This document shows positions 1 to 8,529 of a DNA stretch of 64,000 bases, piece after piece; the first letter of the stretch is position 1, and each line of letters begins with the position of its first letter. The position numbers were made by a program, and so were the translations under genes. The stretch spans positions 1 to 64,000 of the forward strand of contig NZ_JAJUFQ010000018.1 of assembly GCF_029263665.1 (NCBI RefSeq), written 5' to 3'. The notes beneath the pieces were generated by a model, which made no database searches, was not told the origin of the DNA, and saw only the letters and a list, made by a program, of their open reading frames with translations. The stretch is from Halomonas sp. Its GTDB lineage: Bacteria > Pseudomonadota > Gammaproteobacteria > Pseudomonadales > Halomonadaceae.

Positions 1-68
<68 letters not shown>

Positions 69-133
69 AATGATGCCAAACGCTTCTCGGAACCGTGTAA
101 AGATTCCTTCGCTTATCGCTTATGGCTCGTAGC

Positions 134-1540
134 TCAGTCTTCCGCCAGCGAGGGCAGCAATACCTTGAGTTTTCGCGTCAAGGTATTGCGCCCCCAACCC
201 AGCAACTCTGCTGCTTCCCCTTTACGCCCGCCGGTATGCTTGAGAGCCGTTTCGATCAGGATCTTCTCGAAGTCTGGCACGGCCTCTTCAAGCAAGTGAG
301 TATGGCCGGCGGCCAGGGCATGGTCAGCCCAGTTGCGAAAGGCCTCGCGCCAATCCCCGGAGACGGTACTACCATCGCCCTCGGTCAGCTCTGGCGGCAG
401 ATCCTCGACCAGAATCTCTCGTCCAGAGGCCATCACCGTCAGCCACCGGCAAGTGTTCTCCAGTTGTCGTACGTTACCGGGCCAGTCGACCCGCGTCAGG
501 TGGGCTTCGGCTTCCGGGGTCAGCACCTTGACGTCAGTGGACAATTCTCGTGCCGCCTCGGCCAGGAAATGACGGGCCAGGCGAGGAATATCCTCGCGCC
601 GCTGGGCCAACCTTGGCAGGTGTACACGGATCACATTGAGCCGGTGGAACAGATCTTCACGAAAACGCCCATCGGTAACCAGAGATTCCAGATTCTGGTG
701 AGTGGCAGCGATGATTCTCACATCGACACGTACTGGTGTGTGACCACCCACTCGGTAAAACTCGCCATCGGCCAGCACACGCAGCAACCGAGTCTGGGTC
801 TCCGCGGGCATGTCGCCGATCTCATCGAGAAACAGGGTGCCGCCGTCAGCCTGCTCGAAGCGCCCTTGGCGCTGGCCACCGGCACCGGTAAAGGCGCCTT
901 TCTCATGGCCGAAAAGCTCTGACTCGATCAGGTCTCTCGGAATCGCCGCCATGTTCAAGGCGATGAAAGGACGTCCCGATCGCGGGCTATGCTGGTGGAG
1001 GGCACGGGCAACACGCTCCTTGCCGGTACCAGACTCTCCATTGATCAGCACAGTGATATGGGAATGAGCCAGGCGGCCAATGGCGCGGAAGACTTCCTGC
1101 ATGGCCGGTGCTTCGCCGATGATCTCGGCATCCAGCCCTTCGGGTACGCTGACCGGACGTTGGCGTTCACGTGCATGAGCCACCGCACGCCGCACCAGAG
1201 CCAGGGCCTCATCCACATCAAATGGCTTGGGCAGATACTCGAAGGCACCTCCCTGGTAGGAGGCCACGGCACTATCCAGGTCAGAGTGAGCGGTCATCAC
1301 GATGACCGGAAGATCCGGATGTATCTCGCGCACCTTGGCCATCAGGTCAAGACCATCGATGCCAGGCATGCGAATGTCCGTCACCAGCACATCGGGGGGA
1401 TCCTGCAGCAGCCGATCAAGTAACCGGTCGGCACGGTCGATGGTTTCGACGTTGAGGTCGGGCTGAGCCAGGGCGCGCTCCAGCACCCAGCGAATGGCAC
1501 GATCGTCGTCGACGATCACAACGCGTGCAGCATCAGTCAT
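134..1540 (-). CDS. ntrC: Nitrogen regulation response regulator NtrC (GlnG)
   Basis: Sigma-54-dependent activator of nitrogen-scavenging genes, phosphorylated by NtrB. The 468 residues show the full three-domain layout. The receiver (about 1-120) has acidic residues at 11-13, phospho-acceptor Asp55 and Lys105. The AAA+ domain (about 140-370) has Walker A GESGTGKE at 168-175, the sigma-54 contact loop GAFTGA at 215-220 and Walker B LFLDEIGD at 236-243. The C-terminal Fis-type helix-turn-helix lies in the last 40 residues (AAELLGWGRNTLTRKLK). Length matches the E. coli protein (469 aa). The start overlaps the end of ntrB by 8 bp, so the two are co-translated. No clear terminator follows; the 7-bp repeat array does. 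Confidence 0.97.
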   Translation of the reverse strand: MTDAARVVIVDDDRAIRWVLERALAQPDLNVETIDRADRLLDRLLQDPPDVLVTDIRMPGIDGLDLMAKVREIHPDLPVIVMTAHSDLDSAVASYQGGAFEYLPKPFDVDEALALVRRAVAHARERQRPVSVPEGLDAEIIGEAPAMQEVFRAIGRLAHSHITVLINGESGTGKERVARALHQHSPRSGRPFIALNMAAIPRDLIESELFGHEKGAFTGAGGQRQGRFEQADGGTLFLDEIGDMPAETQTRLLRVLADGEFYRVGGHTPVRVDVRIIAATHQNLESLVTDGRFREDLFHRLNVIRVHLPRLAQRREDIPRLARHFLAEAARELSTDVKVLTPEAEAHLTRVDWPGNVRQLENTCRWLTVMASGREILVEDLPPELTEGDGSTVSGDWREAFRNWADHALAAGHTHLLEEAVPDFEKILIETALKHTGGRKGEAAELLGWGRNTLTRKLKVLLPSLAED

Positions 1541-2582
1541 GACGCTTCTCCAGTGGAATCAGCAGTCGAAATTCAGTGCGTCCTGGTTCGGAATCGCATT
1601 CGATCAGCCCACGGTGCTGGTGCAGAATCGATTGGGCAATGGACAGTCCCAGTCCACTGCCTTCCGCACGACCAGACACCATGGGGTAGAAAAGGGTTTC
1701 ATGCAGTTCGCTGGGAATGCCGGGGCCGTTGTCGGTCAAGCTCAACTCGCACACCAGACGGTGACGCTGGGCACCAAGAGTAAACTGGCGTCGGGCTCGG
1801 GTTCGCATGATCAGCGTTGGAGATGATGTGCCCGATTCGGTCAGGGCCTGGACCGCATTACGCGCAATATTGAGCACAGCCTGAATCAGTTGAGCCTCGT
1901 CACCATGCAGCTCCGGCAGGCTGGGGTCATAATCCCGCTGGATATTTACCGATGGCTCTTCGGCCAGTACCAGAGAGCGTACGCGCTCCAGTACCTTGTG
2001 TACGTTGAGAGGCTCATCATGCCTGATCCGGTTGGGTCCCAGCATCGAATCGACCAGATCACGCAGCCGATCAACCTCTTCGATGATGATGTGGGTAAAC
2101 TCCTTGAGCTGCGGCGCATCAGCAAGATCTCGTTCAAGCAGTTGTGCGGCCCCTCGAATCCCCCCAAGTGGATTCTTGACCTCGTGGGCCAACCCCCTGG
2201 CTAGAATCTTCATGCTTTCCTGACGCGACTGCAGAGCTTCTTCCCGGGAAATTCTCAGCAGCCGGTCGAGTGGCTGCATCTCCAGCAGCAGTTGATCAGC
2301 AGACAGAGGGGTCACGGTATAATCCACTGTCAGGATCTCTCCTCCGGCGATACATAAGCGTGCTTCACGCTGGGTATAGGGGTGCAAGGCGTCCCGAGAC
2401 TTGGCCAATACTTCACCGATATCGTCTTCTCCTGCCAGCAGATCAGGGAGGTACTGGCCATCAAGCCGACTAAGGCTCAAGGCCAGCAATGATTCAGCGG
2501 CCGGATTCATCCAGGTCAGTCGAAGCCCACCATCAAGCAACAACACCGCTGTGGAAAGATGTTCAGTGATGCCCTGAATCAT
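1533..2582 (-). CDS. ntrB: Nitrogen regulation sensor histidine kinase NtrB (GlnL)
   Basis: Cytoplasmic histidine kinase/phosphatase that sets NtrC phosphorylation under PII control. An N-terminal PAS-like domain (about 1-110, no membrane segments) precedes the H-box LARGLAHEVKNPLGG with phospho-acceptor His133. The ATPase domain follows, with N-box NIARNAVQAL, G1 box DNGPGIP and G2 box GSGLGLSI. I place the start at 2582 because the minus strand has AGGAG 11 nt upstream and the product is then 349 aa, the E. coli NtrB length. An in-frame ATG at 2645 would add 21 atypical residues, and a TTG at 2591 is also possible. The gene is transcribed with ntrC, probably from the sigma-54 promoter at 2740-2755. 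Confidence 0.93.
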   Translation of the reverse strand: MIQGITEHLSTAVLLLDGGLRLTWMNPAAESLLALSLSRLDGQYLPDLLAGEDDIGEVLAKSRDALHPYTQREARLCIAGGEILTVDYTVTPLSADQLLLEMQPLDRLLRISREEALQSRQESMKILARGLAHEVKNPLGGIRGAAQLLERDLADAPQLKEFTHIIIEEVDRLRDLVDSMLGPNRIRHDEPLNVHKVLERVRSLVLAEEPSVNIQRDYDPSLPELHGDEAQLIQAVLNIARNAVQALTESGTSSPTLIMRTRARRQFTLGAQRHRLVCELSLTDNGPGIPSELHETLFYPMVSGRAEGSGLGLSIAQSILHQHRGLIECDSEPGRTEFRLLIPLEKRHD

Positions 2583-2739
2583 GCCTTTCAAATCTCCTGT
2601 GCAACATGCGCACACCATTTGCCGGCCACTCGCCTTTCTCCCCATCCGGATGCACTACCTTGTACATCCAATCTTTACTGCCGGTGCATCAACAACCGCT
2701 TGATGCATATCACTTCATGGCAGCTGTCTATAAAGAGTT

Positions 2740-2755
2740 AGCAAGAACTGGGCCA
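2740..2755 (-). promoter_or_regulatory. Sigma-54 promoter of ntrBC
   Basis: Read on the minus strand the element is TGGCCCAGTTCTTGCT. It has GG at -24 and GC at -12 with exactly ten bases between, and the -12 half TTGCT is perfect. The predicted start is near 2729, about 147 nt upstream of ntrB. NtrC-type palindromes lie 20-70 bp upstream, so autogenous control by NtrC is likely (inference). Confidence 0.7.
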
Positions 2756-2773
2756 GCTCAAAAATGCCGTGGC

Positions 2774-2790
2774 TGTGCCAAAGTGGCGCT
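2774..2790. promoter_or_regulatory. Weak NtrC-like site upstream of ntrB
   Basis: TGTGCCAAAGTGGCGCT keeps the half-site spacing of the NtrC consensus (TGCACCA, three bases, TGGTGCA) but has several mismatches. It lies next to two better sites, between them and the sigma-54 promoter. Confidence 0.35.
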
Positions 2791-2794
2791 TCTA

Positions 2795-2824
2795 TGCACC
2801 ATGGTAGTGCACCACTATGGTGCA
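2795..2824. promoter_or_regulatory. Two overlapping NtrC enhancer sites upstream of ntrB
   Basis: TGCACCACTATGGTGCA at 2808-2824 is a perfect dyad matching the NtrC consensus. TGCACCATGGTAGTGCA at 2795-2811 is a second copy overlapping it by four bases. Their centres are about 74 and 87 bp upstream of the predicted sigma-54 start. Overlapping sites may serve as one cooperative enhancer. Confidence 0.75.
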
Positions 2825-2885
2825 TCACCATGATTACCGCTCCCAAATGTGCCGTCTTGTGGTAAGGCAACGTAGCCAGGCCGGG

Positions 2886-2921
2886 CAAAAATAAAGCGGA
2901 CTCCGCATTGCGGAGCCCGCT
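2886..2921 (-). terminator. Rho-independent terminator of glnA
   Basis: On the minus strand, AGCGGGCTCCGC and GCGGAGTCCGCT form a nearly perfect 12-bp stem with a short AAT loop, followed by TTATTTTT. It lies 80-115 bp after the glnA stop codon and separates glnA from the ntrBC promoter region. Confidence 0.85.
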
Positions 2922-3001
2922 TCCATATGGATTCGACATCACTGATGAGGCCGGTTACTGCCTGACAGTTCAGCTTCCACCGCTGTCTTTAACAGCCGTC
3001 T

Positions 3002-4408
3002 TTAGCAACTGTAGTACATGTCGAACTCGACCGGGTGGGTCGCCATGCGAATGCGTTCGACGTCCTGGGACTTGAGTTCGATGTAGGCATCGATCATGTC
3101 GTCGGTGAACACTCCACCCTCGGTGAGGAAAGCGCGGTCAGCATCCAGAGCTTCCAGAGCCTGGTCCAGGCTCTCGGCCACGGTCGGGATGGCCTTGCCT
3201 TCTTCCGGCGGCAGGTCATACAGGTTCTTGTCCATGGCATCGCCAGGATGAATCTTGTTCTTGATACCGTCGATACCCGCCATCAGCAACGCTGCAAAAC
3301 ACAGATAGGGGTTAGCTGTCGGATCAGGGAAACGCACCTCGACACGCTTGGCCTTGGGGCTGGAAGTGTACGGGATACGAATGGAAGCAGAACGATTACG
3401 CGCACTGTAGGCCAGCATGACCGGCGCTTCGAAGCCCGGCACCAGACGCTTGTAGGAGTTGGTCGACGCGTTGGTGAAGGCGTTCAGTGCACGAGCGTGC
3501 TTGATGATACCGCCGATGTAGTACAGCGCCATTTCTGACAGGCCGGCATACTGATCACCAGCAAACTGGTTGACCCCATCCTTCCAGAATGACTGGTGAA
3601 CGTGCATACCACTGCCGTTATCGCCCACCAGCGGCTTGGGCATGAAAGTCGCGGTCTTGCCGTAGGCATCGGCAACGTTGTGCACGACGTACTTGAGCGC
3701 CTGCACTTCGTCGGCCTTCTTCACCAGAGTGTTGAAGGCAACACCGATTTCGTTCTGACCAGCGTTGGACACCTCATGGTGGTGAACCTCGACCTTCTGA
3801 CCGATGGCTTCCAGGGTATTGCACATGGCACCACGGATATCGTGGAAGCTGTCGACCGGGGGAACCGGGAAGTAGCCGCCCTTGACCCGCGGACGATGCC
3901 CCAGGTTGCCGCCTTCCACGGCACGATCAGTCGACCAGGCACCTTCCCCGGAAGAAATCTTGTACATGGCGCCTTCGATGTCGGCCTTCCAATGAACTTC
4001 ATCGAAGATGAAGAACTCGGGCTCGGGGCCAAAGAAGGCGGTGTCACCCAGGCCAGCAGATTGCAGATAGGCCTCGGCGCGCTTGGCAATGGAGCGCGGA
4101 TCACGCTCGTAGCCTTGCATGGTGGCCGGTTCGATGATGTCACAGACCAGCACCACAGTAGTGTCTTCGGTGAACGGATCGAGATAGGCAGTGCCATCTT
4201 CCGGGCGCAGAATCATGTCGGACTCATTGATGCCCTTCCAACCAGAGATGGAGGAACCATCGAACATCTGACCGTTTTCGAAGAACTCTTCGTCCACGTC
4301 ACGGGCAGGAATAGTGACATGCTGCTCTTTACCACCGGTATCGGTAAAACGCAGATCGACCCACTTCACATCATGTTCTTCAATCAGGGCAAGTGTCTTT
4401 TCTGACAT
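3002..4408 (-). CDS. glnA: Glutamine synthetase type I
   Basis: Condenses glutamate and ammonia to glutamine with ATP hydrolysis; cytoplasmic dodecamer. The 468 residues match the E. coli enzyme (469 aa). The start is set at 4408 because GGAGG lies five bases upstream and the product begins MSEKTLALI as in homologs; an upstream in-frame ATG at 4441 would add 11 atypical residues. Recognisable segments are the beta-grasp start, the catalytic GPEPEFF block, the [11 protein letters not shown]/metal region and the adenylylation loop NLYDLPPEE. In that loop Tyr397 should be the GlnE target, so activity is probably controlled by covalent modification as well as by NtrC. The gene stands alone as a transcript with its own sigma-54 promoter and terminator. 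Confidence 0.98.
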   Translation of the reverse strand: MSEKTLALIEEHDVKWVDLRFTDTGGKEQHVTIPARDVDEEFFENGQMFDGSSISGWKGINESDMILRPEDGTAYLDPFTEDTTVVLVCDIIEPATMQGYERDPRSIAKRAEAYLQSAGLGDTAFFGPEPEFFIFDEVHWKADIEGAMYKISSGEGAWSTDRAVEGGNLGHRPRVKGGYFPVPPVDSFHDIRGAMCNTLEAIGQKVEVHHHEVSNAGQNEIGVAFNTLVKKADEVQALKYVVHNVADAYGKTATFMPKPLVGDNGSGMHVHQSFWKDGVNQFAGDQYAGLSEMALYYIGGIIKHARALNAFTNASTNSYKRLVPGFEAPVMLAYSARNRSASIRIPYTSSPKAKRVEVRFPDPTANPYLCFAALLMAGIDGIKNKIHPGDAMDKNLYDLPPEEGKAIPTVAESLDQALEALDADRAFLTEGGVFTDDMIDAYIELKSQDVERIRMATHPVEFDMYYSC

Positions 4409-4480
4409 GCGGTCCTCCAGTTGAGCTTGTCTCGTAATCAAGGGCTCGTAGTTGGGTGCTCAGGTAGTTAGGTGCTCGCA

Positions 4481-4545
4481 GTTCAAGAAGCCTGGGTTCA
4501 AGAAGCCGGGTTCAAGAAGCCGAGTTCAAGAGCTTGGGTTCGAAA
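4481..4545. repeat. 14-bp tandem repeat in the glnA leader
   Basis: The motif GTTCAAGAAGCCGG recurs with GTTC at 4481, 4496, 4510, 4524 and 4538, giving about four copies at a 14-15 bp period. Copies diverge at the right end. The array falls inside the predicted 5' untranslated leader of glnA (minus strand), about 75-135 nt before its start codon. The 12-mer AAGCCTGGGTTC from this array is also found at about 36988-36999. Confidence 0.85.
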
Positions 4546-4624
4546 ACAGTATTCAAAGCCAAGCTCGAATGTTCCGACGGATCGGCCATACGCCATGGTT
4601 GCCGCTTCCAGAGCAGGGGTTCCT

Positions 4625-4641
4625 CTACTCTTTCGGAGTAG
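4625..4641. other. Short hairpin in the glnA leader
   Basis: CTACTC and GAGTAG form a six-base stem around a five-base TTTCG loop. It lies within the predicted glnA leader RNA. Its role is unknown; it could be a stability element or chance. Confidence 0.4.
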
Positions 4642-4716
4642 CGGATCTGTTGTAGCACGCTACCGGGCGGCTGCCCAAGGTCACCTGTGCGACACGATCT
4701 CACTTGTCATTCACAA

Positions 4717-4732
4717 TGCAGGCTGCGTGCCA
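4717..4732 (-). promoter_or_regulatory. Sigma-54 promoter of glnA (glnAp2-type)
   Basis: The minus-strand sequence TGGCACGCAGCCTGCA has the perfect -24 block TGGCACG, ten bases between GG and GC, and a good -12 block. The predicted start is near 4706, giving a leader of about 300 nt. Three NtrC-type sites lie 100-200 bp upstream, the classical arrangement for NtrC-dependent glnA. Confidence 0.85.
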
Positions 4733-4799
4733 GATTTGCACCACCAAGGGTAGAAAAACTTCAACCAACTGATTTTATGAATTATTTATTTTTCCTTCG

Positions 4800-4816
4800 T
4801 GCGCCACGATGGTTCA
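4800..4816. promoter_or_regulatory. NtrC site upstream of glnA (proximal)
   Basis: TGCGCCACGATGGTTCA matches 12 of the 14 half-site positions of the NtrC dyad. It is centred about 102 bp upstream of the predicted glnA sigma-54 start. Confidence 0.6.
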
Positions 4817-4861
4817 ATCCGGGCCTTATGGGTATTGTGGCCATGAAATTTCTGCCATCAA

Positions 4862-4878
4862 AGCACCAACATGGTGCA
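4862..4878. promoter_or_regulatory. NtrC enhancer site upstream of glnA
   Basis: AGCACCAACATGGTGCA is a near-perfect NtrC dyad (GCACCA, three bases, TGGTGC), centred about 164 bp upstream of the predicted start. Confidence 0.8.
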
Positions 4879-4891
4879 TAAAAGGGCAAAA

Positions 4892-4908
4892 AGCACCATA
4901 TCGGGGCA
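4892..4908. promoter_or_regulatory. NtrC site upstream of glnA (distal)
   Basis: AGCACCATATCGGGGCA has a perfect left half-site and a degenerate right half. It lies 30 bp (about three helical turns) from the strong site at 4862-4878, on the same face of the helix. Confidence 0.65.
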
Positions 4909-5082
4909 TACCCCTGCCGAAGAGTCCTGAATCCCGAGGAGCGTGCAGGCACACATATGTGTGACGTTACACAAAGCCTGCTAACTTTCCCACTGGAACT
5001 AAATGCAACTCAAATATACACTTGCTTACATGTTGTATTCATGTTGCTCTACGGCAGCGACCTACCTATATGGAGCGTCGTC

Positions 5083-5622
5083 GTGTACTTCAGCCTGATC
5101 ATCGATGCCAGATCCTCGGGAAATGCCCTCGATCATCTACTCTGCCAGGCGTCCAGGGTAGCTTCTCTATATTCTGGCCACAGTGAAATCCTGGTGGTGG
5201 ACGACGGTGTGCTTGATCGGCGGCTTTCGAGACCAGACATCCCTCACGAGAAACTGGACAACTGTCGCATCATTCACTGTTACTCAGATTCACTGGGGCA
5301 GCGGCTCAACCTGGCTGCCGCCTATAGCCGTGGGCGCATGCTGGGATTCTGCTTTTCCGAATGTGATCCGGACTGGGGAAAACGCTTGGTGGCAGCCACC
5401 GACGGCGACCAGAAGAACAGTGCCATTGCCCCTCGCCAGGCTCGATGGGGCTGGTGCCCATGGCGCTGGCGAAAGGGGGGAACTCCTCATGCTCTGGGCG
5501 TAGAACGAGAGTGGTTCGATCTCCTTGGCGGCTTCGACCCGATCATGGAAAAGGGTGTTCTTCAAGATCTCATCAGCAGGCTCAAGGCTTGCCATGCAAG
5601 CACCATCATGCAATACGCCTGA
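5083..5622 (+). CDS. Divergent glycosyltransferase family 2-like protein
   Basis: A 179-residue protein with weak resemblance to compact GT2-fold transferases. The N-terminal strand is followed by LDHLLCQAS and then a VVDDG segment resembling the nucleotide-sugar-binding turn. Next comes QRLNLAAAYSRGRMLGF, like the conserved GARMNAGAALARGE stretch of small family-2 transferases, and near the end EWFDLLGGFDP resembles the acceptor-side helix. A canonical DXD is not obvious, so activity is doubtful. I start it at GTG 5083 because GGAG lies seven bases upstream; an ATG at 4957 in the same frame would add 42 residues with no family resemblance. It is monocistronic between the glnA regulatory region and the dadA-like gene. 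Function unknown. Confidence 0.55.
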   Translation: MYFSLIIDARSSGNALDHLLCQASRVASLYSGHSEILVVDDGVLDRRLSRPDIPHEKLDNCRIIHCYSDSLGQRLNLAAAYSRGRMLGFCFSECDPDWGKRLVAATDGDQKNSAIAPRQARWGWCPWRWRKGGTPHALGVEREWFDLLGGFDPIMEKGVLQDLISRLKACHASTIMQYA

Positions 5623-5697
5623 CTTTACCCCAGCCTGTATATCCAACAACCTGCTCTAGAGCCACAGCTTCAGGAAACACAGAGCCTATTCAGTGAA

Positions 5698-7014
5698 TCA
5701 ACGCAGAAAGCGTTCGGGACGAAAAGGGGCAATATCTATCGCAGGCGGCCGCCCCGCCACCAGATCCGCCGTGATCTCGGCGCTTGCCGCAGAGAACGTC
5801 CAGCCGAAGATACCGTGTCCGGTATTCAGCAACAGATTGGCATACTTGCCACGTCCAAGTATTGGTGGGCCGTCTGGTGTCATGGGACGAAACCCTGCCC
5901 ACGGCGTTGCCTGATCGAGCAAGGCGACACCAGGAAAGCGCATGTCGACGGCTTCTTTCAGTGTGTCGATGCGAGAGGCCGGCAAGCATCGATCGAAGTT
6001 AGCCAATTCTGCAAAACCCGCCACCCTGACTCTCTGCCCAAGACGGGTGATCACCACCTTGAAGCGATCATCGATGACCGTAGATCGCGGCGCCATGACA
6101 TCATCCGCCAGGGCTTCATCACTCAATGGCGCTGTGATTGAGTACCCCTTGACTGGATAGATCGGCATGCGCTGCCCTATCAGCCGTCCCAGGGTACGGG
6201 ACTGACAACCGGCACAAACCACAAAGGCATCTGCAGATAGGGTCATCGCTTCTGAATTCGGCCATGCATCCCGCTCAGAGGCCGACTCCCGTGGCAACAC
6301 GGAAACATTGACCACTCTCCCCTGACGACACTCGGCATCGACCACCTCGTTATCAAACAGGAAGCGCACGCCCATGGCCCGGCAGTGTGCGGCCAGGGTC
6401 TGGGTGAACAAGTGGCAATCCCCCGTGCCATCACCACTGATACGCAAGCCGCCATGTACCGAGCCTCCTCGGCGCAGGCCAGGCTCATGCGCATAGACCT
6501 CATCAACCCCCAGCCAGCGATGATCGACGTCCATTTCTTCCAGCAACGGCATCAATGCGCGCAACGTGGACTCCGTCTTCACGTCACTGGCGAGGTCGAT
6601 CAGCCCTGCATGACCACCATCAAACTCCAGCGCTACCTGGCGCTCGATATCCGCAAAGCACTCGCGGCTGTAGCCTCCTAGCCGGATCAGGGAACGTTCA
6701 TTGGCTGAAAACAGCCCAGGCGTATAGGCATGGCGCCATGTCTGGGCCAGAAAGCTCAGCGTCCGGGCATTGGGGGGCAGCTTTAGCTTGAAGGGCCCCT
6801 TGGGCGTCCACATCCACAGCATGGCTTTACGGACCATGCCGGGATCCGCCCAAGGATAGACATAGCCATAGGAACGCTGGGCCGCATTGGCCCGACTAGT
6901 CTCCTGACCAGGCTCGGGCAGGCGTTCAATGACGGTGACGTCGTGGCCATCCCTGGCCAGGCAGTAGGCGGTGGTCACTCCCGTGACCCCCGCACCGATG
7001 ACGACAATATCCAT
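5698..7014 (-). CDS. dadA: FAD-dependent D-amino acid dehydrogenase (DadA family)
   Basis: Oxidises D-amino acids to 2-oxo acids, passing electrons to the respiratory chain at the inner membrane. The N-terminus IVVIGAGVTGVTTAYCLARDG is the FAD-binding Rossmann motif, followed by the acidic end of strand two (VTVIER). Further family signatures are SRANAAQ with GYVYPWADPG, SGDGTGDCHLFTQ, YPVKGYSIT, FRPMTPDGPPILG and the C-terminal LNTGHGIFGWT. At 438 aa it is close to E. coli DadA (432 aa). It lies 9 bp after the NhaC-type antiporter gene on the same strand, so the two are probably one operon. No alanine racemase gene is adjacent, so the true substrate may not be D-alanine. Confidence 0.88.
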   Translation of the reverse strand: MDIVVIGAGVTGVTTAYCLARDGHDVTVIERLPEPGQETSRANAAQRSYGYVYPWADPGMVRKAMLWMWTPKGPFKLKLPPNARTLSFLAQTWRHAYTPGLFSANERSLIRLGGYSRECFADIERQVALEFDGGHAGLIDLASDVKTESTLRALMPLLEEMDVDHRWLGVDEVYAHEPGLRRGGSVHGGLRISGDGTGDCHLFTQTLAAHCRAMGVRFLFDNEVVDAECRQGRVVNVSVLPRESASERDAWPNSEAMTLSADAFVVCAGCQSRTLGRLIGQRMPIYPVKGYSITAPLSDEALADDVMAPRSTVIDDRFKVVITRLGQRVRVAGFAELANFDRCLPASRIDTLKEAVDMRFPGVALLDQATPWAGFRPMTPDGPPILGRGKYANLLLNTGHGIFGWTFSAASAEITADLVAGRPPAIDIAPFRPERFLR

Positions 7015-7023
7015 ATCCGTTCC

Positions 7024-8529
7024 TTAGCGGGCTTCACCTTCAGAGGGCTGAACTGCCGGTGTCGACGCTGTTTCATCTTCTTCTATCCGGGTGATGCGGA
7101 TGCCGAACATGGCATAGCCAATGGCCAAGGCGACATTGATCAGATTGAAGAAGGCGAATGGCAGATAGCTCAGGGTAGCGACCCCCAGGGTGGCCGCCAT
7201 ATAAGCGCCACAGCTGTTCCAGGGAATCAGGGGAGAAGTGATAGTTCCCCCATCTTCCGTAGCGCGAGACAGATTGACCGGCTTCAGTCCGCGGCGCTGG
7301 AACTCGGCACGATACATGCGCCCCGGCAGCGTGACGGAGAGATACTGATCCCCCGTCACCAGATTGGAAGCAAAGCAGGTCAGCACACAGCGAATGATCA
7401 AGGACCCTGCACTGTTGGCACCCGCCACAAGCGCTGCCACCAGGCGCTGAAGCATGCCAAGCCGCTCGATGACCCCACCAAAGGCCATGGCCGAAATGAC
7501 CAGCCACAGCGTGGTCAGCATGCTGCTCATGCCGCCCTTGGTCAGCAGCACATCGATGTTGTCATTGCCGGAATGGGAGACATAGCCATCAAACAGCGCG
7601 GTCCACACCCCCTTGACCAGATCAGTGGTGGAGGCAGCATCGGCACCTATCAGCGTCAACACGGCATGAGGCTGGAACACCAGCGCAAAAATGACGCCCA
7701 GGGTGGCACCGATGAAGACGGCCGGTAGTGCCGGCATCCGCGCAACGGAAAGTCCCAGCAAGACCAGCACTGGAATCAATAGCTGCGGCCCCAGGTCAAA
7801 CTGCGCAGCCAAGCCTTCACGCATGACCACAATCTGTTCCGGCGTGCTCATGGCGGCAGAACCATCAAGACCGAGCACCACAAAGCCCACCAACGCCAGG
7901 CCCAGGCTCGGCAATGTTGTCCAGCTCATGTGACGAATATGCTCGAACAGATCGGCACCCACCGCCGCTGGCGCAATATTGGTGGTATCGGACAGCGGTG
8001 ACATCTTGTCACCGAAATAGGCCCCGGAAATGATCGCACCAGCGGTGATCGGCAACGACAGGCCGAAGCCCTCGGCGATACCGATCAGCCCGAGGCCGAT
8101 AGTGCCTGCCACAGACCAGGAGCTGCCAATGGACAGTGCCACCAGTGCACATAACAGGCAGCACGACGCATAGAAATAGCTGGGCGACACCAGTTCCAGG
8201 CCATAATAGATCATGGCTGGTACGGTACCGGCGAGAATCCATACGCCAATCAAGGCCCCGATGGTCAACAGGATGAGCATGGCGGGAATGGCAACATAGA
8301 TACCATCGGCAAAGCCGGATTCAATACTCTTCCAACTGTGCCCGTTCTTGAGGCCAAAACAGGCAGCGATCATGGTGCCGATCAACAGCACCACTTGAGC
8401 TGGTCCCCAGGCGGCATCTGCTCCGAACAACGCCACTGCAAGAATCAACAATGCAATGGTGGCTACTACCGGAATCAGCGCATCGAATAGAGGTAATACA
8501 TCTGGAGATCGTTGGTTGTCAGGGGTCAT
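7024..8529 (-). CDS. nhaC: NhaC-family Na+/H+ antiporter
   Basis: Integral membrane protein of 501 residues with about 11-12 hydrophobic segments. Family hallmarks are the GSSWSVAGTIGLGLIGI stretch, the GAIISGAYFGDKMSPLSDTTNIAP block (the conserved NhaC signature) and the later SGNDNID and NSCGAYMA segments. NhaC members exchange Na+ for H+, and some exchange organic acids (malate/lactate type), so the substrate is uncertain. It is first in a likely two-gene operon with the DadA-like dehydrogenase, which hints at uptake or ion coupling for an amino acid-derived substrate (inference). Confidence 0.88.
   Translation of the reverse strand: MTPDNQRSPDVLPLFDALIPVVATIALLILAVALFGADAAWGPAQVVLLIGTMIAACFGLKNGHSWKSIESGFADGIYVAIPAMLILLTIGALIGVWILAGTVPAMIYYGLELVSPSYFYASCCLLCALVALSIGSSWSVAGTIGLGLIGIAEGFGLSLPITAGAIISGAYFGDKMSPLSDTTNIAPAAVGADLFEHIRHMSWTTLPSLGLALVGFVVLGLDGSAAMSTPEQIVVMREGLAAQFDLGPQLLIPVLVLLGLSVARMPALPAVFIGATLGVIFALVFQPHAVLTLIGADAASTTDLVKGVWTALFDGYVSHSGNDNIDVLLTKGGMSSMLTTLWLVISAMAFGGVIERLGMLQRLVAALVAGANSAGSLIIRCVLTCFASNLVTGDQYLSVTLPGRMYRAEFQRRGLKPVNLSRATEDGGTITSPLIPWNSCGAYMAATLGVATLSYLPFAFFNLINVALAIGYAMFGIRITRIEEDETASTPAVQPSEGEAR

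Noticed and set aside
122-922. Open frame of 266 codons on the plus strand
   Set aside because: Antisense to ntrC, whose frame has full domain conservation; this translation shows no domain.
3596-4405. Open frame of 269 codons on the plus strand
   Set aside because: Antisense to glnA, an unambiguous gene; high-GC codon use leaves the opposite frame open by chance.
4737-4753. Fourth NtrC site upstream of glnA
   Set aside because: TGCACCA is followed by a poor right half-site, and it nearly touches the sigma-54 promoter.
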